Source: Histomonas meleagridis
Taxonomy: Eukaryota; Parabasalia; Tritrichomonadida; Dientamoebidae
Direction: 5' to 3'
Length of the DNA stretch: 64,000 nucleotides
Assembly: GCA_020186115.1 (NCBI GenBank)
Contig: WSYJ01000052.1
Coordinates: 434,001 to 498,000 of the forward strand
This document shows, one piece after another, positions 43,436 through 54,763 of the stretch. Numbering within the stretch: position 1 is the stretch's first letter; each line of letters begins with the position of its first letter. The notes beneath the pieces were generated by a model. The model worked only from the letters and a program-made list of their open reading frames with translations. It did no database searches and was not told where the DNA came from. A program made the position numbers and the translations under genes.

Positions 43436-46400
43436 ATGGATGAGTGCTTGAAGAATCTTCAAGCAATTTTAAACTCAAAGAAAAATCAAAAAATTGATAC
43501 ACCCATCCAAAAAGAGCTTTCGAATTTCAAAGAATTATTACCTCAAAAAATTAGTGAAAAAAGCATATCCATAATTGAAGCAATTTTATTAAAATTGTTA
43601 AAAGTCAATAACTTATCTGCTCAAACATCCATTTCTATCGCAAAGTGTCTTGTAGATTTATATCATTTAGAAAAATCTATGAAATTCTGGAATTTAATTT
43701 CATTGGCCACAAGTTCACCAACACCTCCTGTATTATTTGCACTAGGACATGTTGTAAAAGAAATAGGGCATAACTCTAAGTCATCTCTTTCAAGTATTGC
43801 ACAACAATTAGTTAATTCCAAAGATGATCTAATTTATCCCTCGTTATTTGCACTCAGACATATTTACAAAGTATGTGGCGACGTTTTGAACAAACACGCA
43901 CCAAAATGTTATACTTATTGCAAAAACAATATTAATAATGATGAGTCAACAAAAATAGAAGCAATTCGTCTTCTTCAGGTCCTCATCAATTTTCAAAATG
44001 TTCCACTCAAGAAAATTCTTAACTCTGCTGAATCTGCATTCCGCAATTCAAAATCAATATTTGTAATTAATGAAGCGTCAAAGCTAGTTGCGCTTTGTGC
44101 TTTTTCTCTTTACAAGAGCAAGTTAAATGAGTCCACTTCTTCATCAGCACAACCACAAGATTTAATAATCAAACAAAATGATAAATTTAACAAAAACGAT
44201 CTTAACGACAGCTTTGCTATTCTTACCCAATTCAAAAACCATTTTCGAACCATTTTTCCTATTTTTGTTTCCCTTTTAGGAAACAGTTTTTACATGAAAA
44301 CAAATCAAAGGCAAATAACCGATTTTTTACTTCACATTTCCTACTCAAACATTATTGAATTTATTCCATTATTTTCCAACGAAAACAAAAGTTATCTTTT
44401 TAGTAAAATAAAAGAAAAAGAAGGTATACCAATCGAACTTCTTGAAAAACTTATGTATGATAAAAAATCCGCTCGAGTCGTTACTGAATATGTAATACAA
44501 AAATATAATATTTCGACTTCAACTTCATTTTTTTCGACACTAACAAATGCGTTTCCACAAGTTTCTCTTGAATATATTATCTCATCATTCACATATTTGA
44601 TATCAATACCAAAAATTGATCCAAAAGAATATGAAAGTAAATCATTACTTATTTCATTGTTAATCAGTCAAATAAAGAACAAGAAACAAGTAATTGAAAC
44701 ACAAACGCCAATGATTCGAATGTTTCTTGATTCTGTTATTAATACCAAAGATATTATTCATTGTAAAGTTTTTTCATATTTTTATATTATCACAATTATA
44801 CCGAAAAGTTTTCGAAACGAAGAATTTATTAATGATCAAATCCAAATATTAACATCGATCTTAAAGAACCAATTATCCATTAATGAAAAGAATAAAAATA
44901 ATATCATCGAAATTATCCAATCGATACTTTATTACTTGTCGAAATATCCGAATAATGAATTTGCAAATGCATTAATCGAATCGTTAAAGTTACCAAATAA
45001 TATGCAATTGTTAACAAACGAATCGATTTTATCATTAGCAAATTATCTTATAAAAGTAACAAACTTTTCATCGTTTTTTGTATTTTTTATCTTAAATAAA
45101 TTATTATCAACGAAAATAACCAAAAAATTAATTGAAGAAAAATTTTCGTTTTTATTTATAACTGAAAATGATTTATATCATTATAAAAAAGTTAAAGAAA
45201 ATATTCATATACAAAAACAATCGATTTTCGTTAATGAAGATAAATTTAATTTAATTTTAGTTGATGCATTAGCTGTTCTATATCCGAAATTAAATGAAAC
45301 AGAACAAACGAAATTTCGTAATTTGTGTTTAAAGGATATTAATGACTTCGGTTTAATAGTTATATTATCAATTTATCAAAACAATTGTAAAAATATTCCT
45401 GAAAATTTCATTGATGTTTTACTTAAGTCATTAAATTCTTCGTCAAACGATATTAAAAAACAAATAATATCAGAAATAATATCAAAGCATTTGATAATAT
45501 ACGAAAAATTATTCGATAAAATATTTAATTACATTAAAAAATCGAAAAATTCTTCGTCTTGTTTTTTGATTGCTTCAATCTCAAGAAATTTGAATATTTC
45601 TGATGCAATTATACAAGAAATACTTACATTTTTAAATCAACTTGTTAATACTAATTTATGTGATTATGTATTTCATTGCTTAAAGATTTTATATGATTCG
45701 AAATCAGTTCAAATTATGAAATTCGTTCAATTGGCAGAAGAAAAGTGTCAAATTTTGTTGAACGTTTTGAACTCCTCAATTTCATTGAATCCGTTTTCAC
45801 TTCATGTTATAACGTCTTTCATCGAGAAACTTATTCCAACTTTAATGCCTTTTATATCGAATGATATGATAAATTTGTATATAAAATTGATATTAAATTC
45901 AGTTTATAATTCAACTGCTTCTTGTTCGAAAATTTTATTTCATATAATTTATAGAGTTATTTTCGCTTTCTCTCCTTTAATAGTTGATAAATATCAAATT
46001 CATTATCCATTATCAAACAAAGCTTCAGCTGATTATAAATTAGTTGTATGTACTTCATTGACGAATATTTTCGATGTTTCAAAAGTTTCAACAAAAATAA
46101 ATAACATTGAAAAAGTCGTTTTTGACATTTTTGTACTTTTGCAAAGAACCGAAGATGATAGAGCCTCAAATTGTTTGGTTTCTTTAGCAAATGTATTGAA
46201 TAGTATTGAATTTGATCCAAGTGATCTCAAAAAGTGGATTAACGTTACTAAACAAATTTTGATTTCTGATTCAACTCCAGGTTTTGGAAATTTGATAATT
46301 AAACCAAATGATAGTGTAAAGATATGTGCATTAAATATTATCTTAACTTTACTACCATCGCTAGAAAAGAAAAAGCCGTTACAAACAGATTGTTTAGATG

Positions 46401-48085
46401 ATATAATCAGTTCAACAATTCGAACAATCGAAACCAAAAACGACATTTTTTATTCATTATCATATACAATATTAAAGAAAGTTGTTGAGTTATTCCAATA
46501 TGCTCGAAATTCGGAAGGACAAAATCGATTACTTATTGTTTATGATTCGCAATTCTCGATCGCGTTACGTTATTCGTTTTATGGTAACATCGATTTCTCG
46601 TATGAATTTCTTGTGATATATTTAGACTTTTATTTCGATGATTTCCAATATAACCAACAAAGCGTTATGAACATTCTTGAATATTATATCAAAGGGATCC
46701 AAAAAATCGAAGATAAAACAAATGGTTATTATGCAATAACATCGAAACTTTGTATTTTAGCAATGGAATATACGGAAATTTTCAACAATTTCCGTAATTT
46801 CTTCAAATCGTTAATAAATTCTTTCGTTAAAATGTTATTAGATACAATTAAATTAAGAACTTCAAAAGTGAATTGGAACGAAATTAAAAATTATCGCGAA
46901 AAGATTTCGCCGTTTTATAAGAACTTTTTAATTTCTTTCGTTTGGTTACAAACAATTTCGACCGAAAATACAAATGATAACTTAGAAATTTACGTCTCGT
47001 TCTTCCTTTATGAGTTAACAAGTTCTTCTGAGTCTTGGAGAATATTCGCTGCGTTTGCGGCTCTCACAGAAACATTAAAACTTTGGTATCATTTGATTTC
47101 GTTTGATATGAAATCGTTGACAATAAATTATTTAATCGAAGCAATTCTAAAAAATAAAATTTTGTTGGAACCTTTAATCCAACAATTCTTAAAATACGCA
47201 GTTAAATTCTTGGATGAAATTAATAATAAAAGAGATTTATGGAGATCATTGGCTTATTTCGCATTAGAGTTTTCGTGCGATGAGAAAACTCTTTGTTCGA
47301 TCATTTTAAATTCCGATTCAACTGATTCAATTCTTTTGATCGTCGATTTAATTTTGAAACAATTACTCAATAGAAATTATTCTGAGGGAAAAGCGGTTGC
47401 ATTACTAACGGTCGTCTTTGATAAGTTTCCTCAAACAATTCCTTCAATTGTTAGAAAAATTTGTAATTATAAAGAAGATTTAAGTGATTTCATTGACTTC
47501 CAAATGATGGTTTATAAGAGGGCTATTTTAAGATCTGATTTTATTATTTCAATTGATCATATTGCAGATGTTTGTATAAAGAATTTCGATAAAGGTTTGA
47601 AATTAATAGGAAATGTTTTAATCAAAAAGCCGAAAACTGGATTCGAAATGCTTGCTTATGGAGTTGCAAATAAAGTTGTTGAAAATATCGACAAATCAAT
47701 CGAAACTGCAATTATTTGCCTTAACTTTTTGTTTATTGTGCTGGATCAGATCAGAAATGAACCAGTTGCATCTTCTGTAGTGTTAGAAATATCTAAAGCT
47801 GCAATTCATTCAATCTGCAAATGGTCAATCAACAAAAAATACGGAAAAGAAATCATTCAAGCTGCTGCAACCATTCTTAAGACATCAGAAACTATTGACA
47901 AACAGTCCTTAGTCTCTGCTTTTGAAAACGTAAATAAAAGTGATATCGAAATGAGTATGAAAGCAATCAAATCTTTTGCTAACGTTTCTAGTACAAAGAA
48001 ACGTCAGCTAAAGAAGTTCTCTTCAAACACAGCAAGAAGACAACGCGATGATGACGGCGAGTGGCAAGATCTCGAAATCGAATAA
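43436..48085 (+). CDS. HEATR5/Laa1-like HEAT-repeat protein
   Basis: 1,549 residues, helical throughout with many HEAT-like pairs (LFALGHVVKEIG, PSLFALRHIYKVCG, IEAIRLLQVLINF). The order at the N-terminus, a repeat reading AKCLVDLYHLEKSMKFWNLI followed by paired helices over 250 residues, resembles HEATR5/Laa1, which works with the AP-1 clathrin adaptor. It is shorter than animal HEATR5 (~2,000 residues). The C-terminus is basic, then acidic (RRQRDDDGEWQDLEIE). No catalytic domain. Other giant HEAT proteins cannot be excluded without alignment. The single ATG at 43436 is clear, and the ORF is intact. Confidence 0.5.
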   Translation: MDECLKNLQAILNSKKNQKIDTPIQKELSNFKELLPQKISEKSISIIEAILLKLLKVNNLSAQTSISIAKCLVDLYHLEKSMKFWNLISLATSSPTPPVLFALGHVVKEIGHNSKSSLSSIAQQLVNSKDDLIYPSLFALRHIYKVCGDVLNKHAPKCYTYCKNNINNDESTKIEAIRLLQVLINFQNVPLKKILNSAESAFRNSKSIFVINEASKLVALCAFSLYKSKLNESTSSSAQPQDLIIKQNDKFNKNDLNDSFAILTQFKNHFRTIFPIFVSLLGNSFYMKTNQRQITDFLLHISYSNIIEFIPLFSNENKSYLFSKIKEKEGIPIELLEKLMYDKKSARVVTEYVIQKYNISTSTSFFSTLTNAFPQVSLEYIISSFTYLISIPKIDPKEYESKSLLISLLISQIKNKKQVIETQTPMIRMFLDSVINTKDIIHCKVFSYFYIITIIPKSFRNEEFINDQIQILTSILKNQLSINEKNKNNIIEIIQSILYYLSKYPNNEFANALIESLKLPNNMQLLTNESILSLANYLIKVTNFSSFFVFFILNKLLSTKITKKLIEEKFSFLFITENDLYHYKKVKENIHIQKQSIFVNEDKFNLILVDALAVLYPKLNETEQTKFRNLCLKDINDFGLIVILSIYQNNCKNIPENFIDVLLKSLNSSSNDIKKQIISEIISKHLIIYEKLFDKIFNYIKKSKNSSSCFLIASISRNLNISDAIIQEILTFLNQLVNTNLCDYVFHCLKILYDSKSVQIMKFVQLAEEKCQILLNVLNSSISLNPFSLHVITSFIEKLIPTLMPFISNDMINLYIKLILNSVYNSTASCSKILFHIIYRVIFAFSPLIVDKYQIHYPLSNKASADYKLVVCTSLTNIFDVSKVSTKINNIEKVVFDIFVLLQRTEDDRASNCLVSLANVLNSIEFDPSDLKKWINVTKQILISDSTPGFGNLIIKPNDSVKICALNIILTLLPSLEKKKPLQTDCLDDIISSTIRTIETKNDIFYSLSYTILKKVVELFQYARNSEGQNRLLIVYDSQFSIALRYSFYGNIDFSYEFLVIYLDFYFDDFQYNQQSVMNILEYYIKGIQKIEDKTNGYYAITSKLCILAMEYTEIFNNFRNFFKSLINSFVKMLLDTIKLRTSKVNWNEIKNYREKISPFYKNFLISFVWLQTISTENTNDNLEIYVSFFLYELTSSSESWRIFAAFAALTETLKLWYHLISFDMKSLTINYLIEAILKNKILLEPLIQQFLKYAVKFLDEINNKRDLWRSLAYFALEFSCDEKTLCSIILNSDSTDSILLIVDLILKQLLNRNYSEGKAVALLTVVFDKFPQTIPSIVRKICNYKEDLSDFIDFQMMVYKRAILRSDFIISIDHIADVCIKNFDKGLKLIGNVLIKKPKTGFEMLAYGVANKVVENIDKSIETAIICLNFLFIVLDQIRNEPVASSVVLEISKAAIHSICKWSINKKYGKEIIQAAATILKTSETIDKQSLVSAFENVNKSDIEMSMKAIKSFANVSSTKKRQLKKFSSNTARRQRDDDGEWQDLEIE

Positions 48086-48555
48086 TTCGAACAGACTTAG
48101 TCAATTTATGATGGAAAAAGAAATTTAAGAAAAAACATTACACACAATGTAATCATATTCGAAAAAATAGAGTAATTGATTTCTTTTTTTTATCACAAAA
48201 AAAAAAAAAATCAATCAAAAAAATTTTAATTTATTTGTCAATTAAAAAAGGAATTAATTTCCGAAAAATACAAAATATTATGAAATTGTTTTTTATTTTT
48301 TTATTTAGATTTTGTGCAACTCGAAGGAAACTGCATGTAATTGCTATATAATTGGAAATATTGCCAAATTGGCTAAATTTTCCAAATAACTTTTTGCTTA
48401 TGTTATATACAAAATAAACATTAAAGGAACAAAAATATTTTCAAATATAAAATTGTTCATGTGGTACTGCATTTTAATTAAATAAAATCTTTCTTATAGT
48501 AAATTTTTTATTTGGCCAAATTCTATAACATCTTCACCGGTGCAAAAACCGCCGG
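48086..48555. other. Intergenic, no gene recognised
   Basis: AT-rich, with poly-A/T runs near 48185-48215. Nothing else supportable. Confidence 0.5.
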
Positions 48556-51500
48556 ATGCAATCAACGGTCAAAATGGGATTTATTTCGTTCCTGCTCCTA
48601 TCTTTCTTATTCCCAATTGCACTGTTGTTCTTGATTTTCTTCATCATTTTAAAGAGGGCTTTTCGAAAGAGTCAGGAAAAAATAAATATTGTGAAAGGAT
48701 CAAAAGCTTTATCATACTCTTTAATTTCATTCAAAACAAACAAAGTAGAGTTGACATTCAAGGACTTAACAATAGATTTTAACCCAATAGGTTTGTTTTT
48801 GTCAAGTTTTGATCTATTTTTTATTAATTTTGACTATGTCGAAATTGATTTTTTAGGAAAAGAAAGCTCGCCAAAAGAAAAGGCTAGAAGCAATGTGCGC
48901 AAAGAAATTTTCCATCAGCTTATATTACACATTTTAGTTATGATAATTAAAAGAATCACAATTCAAGTGAAAAATTTCATCATTAAATCCAAGCCATTCT
49001 CATGTGAGTTTACAAAAACAAGAGCAACGTATGTAGGTACTACAAAAACAATATCATTTGATATTTTATTAGGCGGAACACAAATTACATTTGAAAACAC
49101 AGTTACGTTTAATTTAAATCAACTTTCTTTTCAACTAATTTCAAATTCCGACCCAATTTTATCACTATTAAATCTTGAAGCAATTGTAATTCCTTTTGAT
49201 TTTCAAATACCACATGTCAAATTCTTCATGGATGGAGGTAACTTTAAACTTGATCCACTTGATGCCTCTATAGTTCTTCCACGAGGAAAAATCGATTTTA
49301 ATTTTCCAGGATTCGATGGCGTATCGTCATTAAATTTTCCGAAGTTTACAGTTATTTTGAATGAACTTGACGGTTTTATCAGTCGGTCACTTTTAGACAT
49401 ACCTAAATTAATATTAAATGTCACCAAATTTTCGATGAAATCGTTACAATTATTCCATGAAAAACGTCTTTTCATAGGGTTAAATGAATTTGCATTATAT
49501 AATCAAGTTAATTCATTTTGGACTATTGCGATTCATTCCATCAATTTGAATTATCACACAAAAATCGGCATTAAAATAGTACCATTTTTTGTGTCATTAA
49601 TTAAGAACATAATGAAAACATATCCACGAAAGAAAACTTCATTAACATTACCACAAATCAATTTAGATATAAATAAATTATCGATCAATATGAAATTAAC
49701 AGATTCTGCGTTAATTGATATTAACACAGAGAACATTATAATGTTAAATCAAAACATTAAAATACCAATTATTACATTATATTTAAACAATTCTAAGATA
49801 ATAATATTAAAAGATAATAACATTGATATCAATGAAAAACAATTTTTAAACATTCATATGAAATCATTTCATTTTCATGATCGAAGAACATTTTATATTT
49901 CGGACATTTTATTACAAATATTATATGCATGGAGAGCTATAGCGCCAATGATAGTAACGCATGCAACGGACAAAGAAAGTTTACCATTTCCGATTGAAAT
50001 TTCAGCAAATTTCGCAACATTAAAAATTCATGATTCTTTATTACATTCATCTATTTCAAGAGCTAATAAAATTATACCGACAATACTTAAAGATTCATAT
50101 GTTCGACAATATTTATTATCCAAGAAAACAGTCGAATCGAATTTATCTGATCATGCATTTGATACTGCATTTCATCAATTAAAGTTCATTGAGTTTAATG
50201 AATATTTACAAAAACTTAAAAATATAAAAAGACATAAATTCGTATTAAAAGTGTTATTTGAAAATATTTCATTCTCATTCGATTCACGTGAAATGACCGA
50301 GAAAATCCCATTAATTCAACGATTTGATCCAACACTTAAAGAATTATATCCAAACATTGAATGGGAGACAATGTTTGGCGCTGATTTCATTGCTAAATGG
50401 AGTCAAATGAATGTATATGCATTTGATATTGATGATCCGATAATATATGGAACAGATATATGTTTCCAAGGACCATTAATATTAGCCGAACCTAAACATA
50501 AAGAATTTGTTAACTTAACATTTAAACTTGATGATGAAATAATTCAAGTCTCGAAAAACCCAATGAAAATTAAATTGTTTAGTGAAATGATTATATCAGC
50601 TGATCATTTCTATTATTATTTTGGTGATTGTTTCCAGCCAATATATCAAGAAATATTATTAACATTATATGGTATAATACCAAATGGAGTTGATCCATCC
50701 AAACGATTAATATTATTTGATAATTTACGATGTCAATTCCGCGGACAATATTTATTTAAAGCAAATACATTTGAAATTCGATATCCTGCGAATAATAATT
50801 ATCATATATTAGATGATTATATGCCAATTAAATTATTAAAAATGAATTTCATGTGGAGAGAAGGGTATTCAGTATTAAATTGTTATAAATTAGTGTCGCC
50901 TCGTATATATAATGGTAAAGAAGGTCCAATTTCGGTCGATTTACCAAAGTTAAATTGGACATTTAAATTCCATTTCGTTACTGATGGTAAAGAAGACCCT
51001 AAAAAGTTCATAGTGTATCCAAATGTCTCTAAATTTAATGATGAGAATTATGATACTTATGAACATTATCGAGCTAAAGGTATTATTATGGATGATTCAG
51101 CTTTGTCATTTAGTGAAGCTGATAAAATATTACCAAACGTTACAATGGATTTGGTACATTTCGAATGGTTTTGGAAGCCTCTTTTATACTTCGCAAAAAC
51201 AACACATGTTAAATGTCAATATACAAAGAAGTTAGGTTTTAGATCGATAAATAGATTGCCAATTAAATATTTGATCGATATGAAACGTGATGGAATACTT
51301 AGAATTATCGCAGATTGTTTCGTAATTAGGATTTTCGACCATTTCCCAATTGATGGAATTAATGAAATCGAAGGTTCGTCTGTCGATTTTCGTTTTAATA
51401 ACTTTAATATGATAACAAATTGTGATATGAGTTTTGAGCGTAATATTTTTAAGAGTAAATTTAGATGTGAATCATTTACAATTAACGCAACTGATTTTAG

Positions 51501-53001
51501 TCATTACTTAAATGGCCATAAAAAGAATACAACGCCAACAATGATGATAATGAGACCGTTTAACATCGATTTTGACGAGAAAATGATCGTCAGCATCGAC
51601 GAGATATCGTTGCACGTAAATCAATTGCTCATTCAATATTTCCAAGACTTTCTATCGACAATTCAAAATTTGAAGTCAAAGTTCTCAAAACCTCCGAAAC
51701 CGTATCGCGATTCAAATATTTCTGAGTATCCGATTGAAAAAGTTGTTTTGAACTCACAAAAATTTAGGTTTTATTTTACGAGTTTAAATAATGATGCACA
51801 AGTTATAGCACAATTAGACAAAATACATGTTTACTTGTTAGCTAATGATGTTGATACCGCATTAAAATTGACCAGTGATAAATTCCGGATATTAACAAAT
51901 GCTCAAATGCCAAATTATATTAATGAAGATCATTCATTATTAAATGTAAACTCAATCGATGTCTTTACCGCAAACAAAAGCACGCAATTACAAATCTCAA
52001 TGTTAAGTATTAATGCAATTCCAGAAGATATCTCAATGTTACACATCTTAATGGAAGAAGTCTTCGGTAGCGACACAATAACGCCACCACTAAAGCAGAA
52101 CGATTCGCAAGCTACGCAATTCAAAATGGTCTTAAAGATTCCATTATTCAAAATCAAAGTGCAAACAATTATTGGCATTATCGAATCTGAGCTACAAAAC
52201 ATCGATTTAATATTCCAACAAATTGTTGATAACTCGGAGTTATCATTACAAGTTAATATGTTATATGTCAAGAACTTAACTAAAGACACATTATTTCCAA
52301 ACGTATTAATGCGAATGAATCCATCGAACACATTACTTCGTAATCCAATGTTACAAATACAAATACGTCTTCCGCCTAAAGTAAGTGGCGCGATGATATT
52401 TTCACAAGCGGAAGTGAATATGGATCCAATAATAATATATTACGACGCGCAATTCTTCGATAACTTCACAAGTAATTTCATGCAACAAATCGAAATACAG
52501 CCGAAGTTTAAGAAGCCATTTCTATTAGAATTAACAAATCATCGACAAATGCAGTTTCGTTTTTATGATGGATCGATATTTCCACAAAACGAAACTCCGA
52601 AAGTATCAGTGCATAAGTCATTACATGTGAAGAAGAAGTCGTTGTTGCCGAACGTGATAATGTTACGTTACTTCAGGTTAAACCCAATTTCATTAAACGC
52701 AACGTATAAAAACGAGGCAAATAAAGTGCTCTCGGAAATTAATGGGTTCCAAGGGCACCTGCACGAGATCATTTACCACGACTTGTCTACAACTTTCACT
52801 GAGTTCACAGAGAAGTTGAAGGCGGATATAGCAACGGATATGATACCGCAGTTCATTAAGCATATGGTAGGAATAAGAAGGCCGAGCATGTCCCCTGAGC
52901 AGGAGATAGAGGAGTGGCTGAACAACGAGGACAGGAAAATGTCGCAGAAGGATAAGCAGAAGATGCTACTGTTCGGACAGAAGACAATTAAAAAGAAATG
53001 A
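48556..53001 (+). CDS. BLTP2/Hobbit/SABRE/FMP27-type bridge lipid transfer protein
   Basis: 1,481 residues. An N-terminal membrane anchor (~7-35, FISFLLLSFLFPIALLFLIF) is followed by a long beta-rich body typical of repeating-beta-groove proteins. Family-like signatures include NIEWETMFGADFIAKWSQMN near the middle, RLILFDNLRCQFRGQYLF with LLKMNFMWREGYSVLNCY after it, and a basic C-terminus. Relatives sit in the ER and carry lipids to the plasma membrane at contact sites; it is shorter than animal (~2,200) and plant proteins, perhaps a compact version. ATGs at 48556 and 48574 are both possible. The last ~400 bases are clearly richer in GC than the body. Confidence 0.65.
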   Translation: MQSTVKMGFISFLLLSFLFPIALLFLIFFIILKRAFRKSQEKINIVKGSKALSYSLISFKTNKVELTFKDLTIDFNPIGLFLSSFDLFFINFDYVEIDFLGKESSPKEKARSNVRKEIFHQLILHILVMIIKRITIQVKNFIIKSKPFSCEFTKTRATYVGTTKTISFDILLGGTQITFENTVTFNLNQLSFQLISNSDPILSLLNLEAIVIPFDFQIPHVKFFMDGGNFKLDPLDASIVLPRGKIDFNFPGFDGVSSLNFPKFTVILNELDGFISRSLLDIPKLILNVTKFSMKSLQLFHEKRLFIGLNEFALYNQVNSFWTIAIHSINLNYHTKIGIKIVPFFVSLIKNIMKTYPRKKTSLTLPQINLDINKLSINMKLTDSALIDINTENIIMLNQNIKIPIITLYLNNSKIIILKDNNIDINEKQFLNIHMKSFHFHDRRTFYISDILLQILYAWRAIAPMIVTHATDKESLPFPIEISANFATLKIHDSLLHSSISRANKIIPTILKDSYVRQYLLSKKTVESNLSDHAFDTAFHQLKFIEFNEYLQKLKNIKRHKFVLKVLFENISFSFDSREMTEKIPLIQRFDPTLKELYPNIEWETMFGADFIAKWSQMNVYAFDIDDPIIYGTDICFQGPLILAEPKHKEFVNLTFKLDDEIIQVSKNPMKIKLFSEMIISADHFYYYFGDCFQPIYQEILLTLYGIIPNGVDPSKRLILFDNLRCQFRGQYLFKANTFEIRYPANNNYHILDDYMPIKLLKMNFMWREGYSVLNCYKLVSPRIYNGKEGPISVDLPKLNWTFKFHFVTDGKEDPKKFIVYPNVSKFNDENYDTYEHYRAKGIIMDDSALSFSEADKILPNVTMDLVHFEWFWKPLLYFAKTTHVKCQYTKKLGFRSINRLPIKYLIDMKRDGILRIIADCFVIRIFDHFPIDGINEIEGSSVDFRFNNFNMITNCDMSFERNIFKSKFRCESFTINATDFSHYLNGHKKNTTPTMMIMRPFNIDFDEKMIVSIDEISLHVNQLLIQYFQDFLSTIQNLKSKFSKPPKPYRDSNISEYPIEKVVLNSQKFRFYFTSLNNDAQVIAQLDKIHVYLLANDVDTALKLTSDKFRILTNAQMPNYINEDHSLLNVNSIDVFTANKSTQLQISMLSINAIPEDISMLHILMEEVFGSDTITPPLKQNDSQATQFKMVLKIPLFKIKVQTIIGIIESELQNIDLIFQQIVDNSELSLQVNMLYVKNLTKDTLFPNVLMRMNPSNTLLRNPMLQIQIRLPPKVSGAMIFSQAEVNMDPIIIYYDAQFFDNFTSNFMQQIEIQPKFKKPFLLELTNHRQMQFRFYDGSIFPQNETPKVSVHKSLHVKKKSLLPNVIMLRYFRLNPISLNATYKNEANKVLSEINGFQGHLHEIIYHDLSTTFTEFTEKLKADIATDMIPQFIKHMVGIRRPSMSPEQEIEEWLNNEDRKMSQKDKQKMLLFGQKTIKKK

Positions 53002-53210
53002 AAATATATAACAAAAATTGAATTATTGTAAAAATAAATTTTATGAATTATATTTGCGATTTATGATGTAGATGTTAATTATTGTTACTACACGTATATG
53101 TTTTATATGTTAAATTGTTATTTACTTGTTTTTATTTGTATTATTGATCCACAAAAGATATATGACGATACATAAAATTATATAGATTTATTGAAAAGTG
53201 CTAATGCTGA

Positions 53211-54347
53211 ATGAAAAGAGTTTTTTTCATTCTTGCCGTTATAAATTGTATATTTTTAACATTAACATATTTTTACCTTCCAGAGTCTGTTGTATTGGGT
53301 TCTTTAGAAAAAACAAAGTTTATATTTCATGAACATTTTTCTTTATCACACAGAAATTTGAAACATTACACACTCCCAAATACACCACTTCTTACAAATA
53401 CCTCAAATGTTTCCAGTAGTATTTTATTTTTTCCAAATAATTCCAGAGGAATAGTCAATTGCTCACATTTTGAATCAGAACTTAGATGCGATGAAATTGA
53501 ATTTGCATCCAATGCAATAAATGCAACTCTTTTGTCTAAACGATTTTTAATATTGGAACTTCCAAATAATTATCAATCTGCAATTAATTCTTTACATTTT
53601 GGATTTTTACTTTCTATTATCACAAAAAGGAGGCTATTTGTATTAGGTGTTAAATTCAATTTACCCGAAGTTTTCCAAGTTCCTGCGAAATTACAAAACA
53701 AAAAATTTTTTACATTCACGCCATCTAGCTTCAATAAATGTGATCCAAGTCCCATTCTAAATTCTAAGCTCAGAGGATTTAAAATTACTGGTAATTGGGA
53801 TATTTCACAATTACTTTTATCACCAATTTCATATTCTTTAATCCCTTTTCCTTTTAAAACACATTCTTTCTTTCTTATGTCTAGATGGATGTTTAACATT
53901 CAACCAATGAATTTTCCATCTGATCAACTTCAAATTGGGATCTCACTTGAATTCCAACCAGATCAAGCAGCTTTATTACATGTTATAGAAAGAATCACAG
54001 AAGGATATTCAAAATGGGTTGTGCATATTTGGCAGCCCAAAAAATTCTCTTTACCAAAAGAATTGAAGAAAAACGTTCGCTTTATCAAAAAGTTCGATGA
54101 TGCTCTTAACGTTCTCCCTCAATGCGATAAATTTATTGGATCACTTGGATATTTCAGTTCACACGTTCTATGTAGAACGAGAGGTAGGGGAGGTGTATGG
54201 CTAGACCCACGAAATACTATGATAATGGAAACAAGTAACAGTCAATCAGGTATGATGTTTTTAATGAAAAAGGAAAAAGTGAATGAGATAATGTGTCCAG
54301 GAGGTGCTGATGCACTACAAAGTTTTCTGATGTTTCAGGCCTTGTAG
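53211..54347 (+). CDS. Type II membrane protein, possibly a fucosyltransferase-like glycosyltransferase
   Basis: 378 residues. An uncleaved signal anchor (~3-24, RVFFILAVINCIFLTLTYFY), then a lumenal domain with several Asn-x-Ser/Thr sites and few cysteines. A helix FGFLLSIITKRRLFVLG and a late segment CDKFIGSLGYFSSHVLCRTR followed by GGVWLDPR recall the GDP-fucose-binding C-terminus of GT37/GT23-like enzymes, where an S/T-IGS strand and a Cys helix occur. This is only a resemblance. The ORF is intact; its start lies 210 bp after the BLTP2-like stop. Confidence 0.4.
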   Translation: MKRVFFILAVINCIFLTLTYFYLPESVVLGSLEKTKFIFHEHFSLSHRNLKHYTLPNTPLLTNTSNVSSSILFFPNNSRGIVNCSHFESELRCDEIEFASNAINATLLSKRFLILELPNNYQSAINSLHFGFLLSIITKRRLFVLGVKFNLPEVFQVPAKLQNKKFFTFTPSSFNKCDPSPILNSKLRGFKITGNWDISQLLLSPISYSLIPFPFKTHSFFLMSRWMFNIQPMNFPSDQLQIGISLEFQPDQAALLHVIERITEGYSKWVVHIWQPKKFSLPKELKKNVRFIKKFDDALNVLPQCDKFIGSLGYFSSHVLCRTRGRGGVWLDPRNTMIMETSNSQSGMMFLMKKEKVNEIMCPGGADALQSFLMFQAL

Positions 54348-54502
54348 AAAGGTAAAATTTTGTTTGTAAACACGTTTATTAATTTAAATTCTTAATCAAA
54401 CTACCCAACAGTTGAAAACATGATTGCACATGAATAACTACCCTGACACACGAAATTTAACATTTGTGTAACAAAGTTTCGATGACTTATAGTCAAGTCA
54501 TT

Positions 54503-54763
54503 TTAAGTATCAAAAATGTTAGCATTATTTTGAGGAACTTGAGATCCTTCTTTTGGTATGCTTAGCTCATACATTGAGAATAATTCATGGTTTGTAACAA
54601 CAAAATTTTCGTTTTCAGACATTCTATTAGGGTAGTCAAAAGATTGCAGTTGATTGTTATTCATGCAATAATTAAGTAACGTATTTCCTATACGTGAAGC
54701 CTCGCTTTTGAATTCGTCATTAATTCCATAATTATCTTCCAATTTGTTCCATTCTCTTATCAT
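54503..54763 (-). CDS. Small hypothetical protein
   Basis: 86 residues, acidic and Asn-rich, with no membrane segment or known motif (starts REWNKLEDNYGIND). ATG at 54763. No Inr or M3 box found at the expected distance. It could be a real small gene or chance. Confidence 0.3.
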   Translation of the reverse strand: MIREWNKLEDNYGINDEFKSEASRIGNTLLNYCMNNNQLQSFDYPNRMSENENFVVTNHELFSMYELSIPKEGSQVPQNNANIFDT

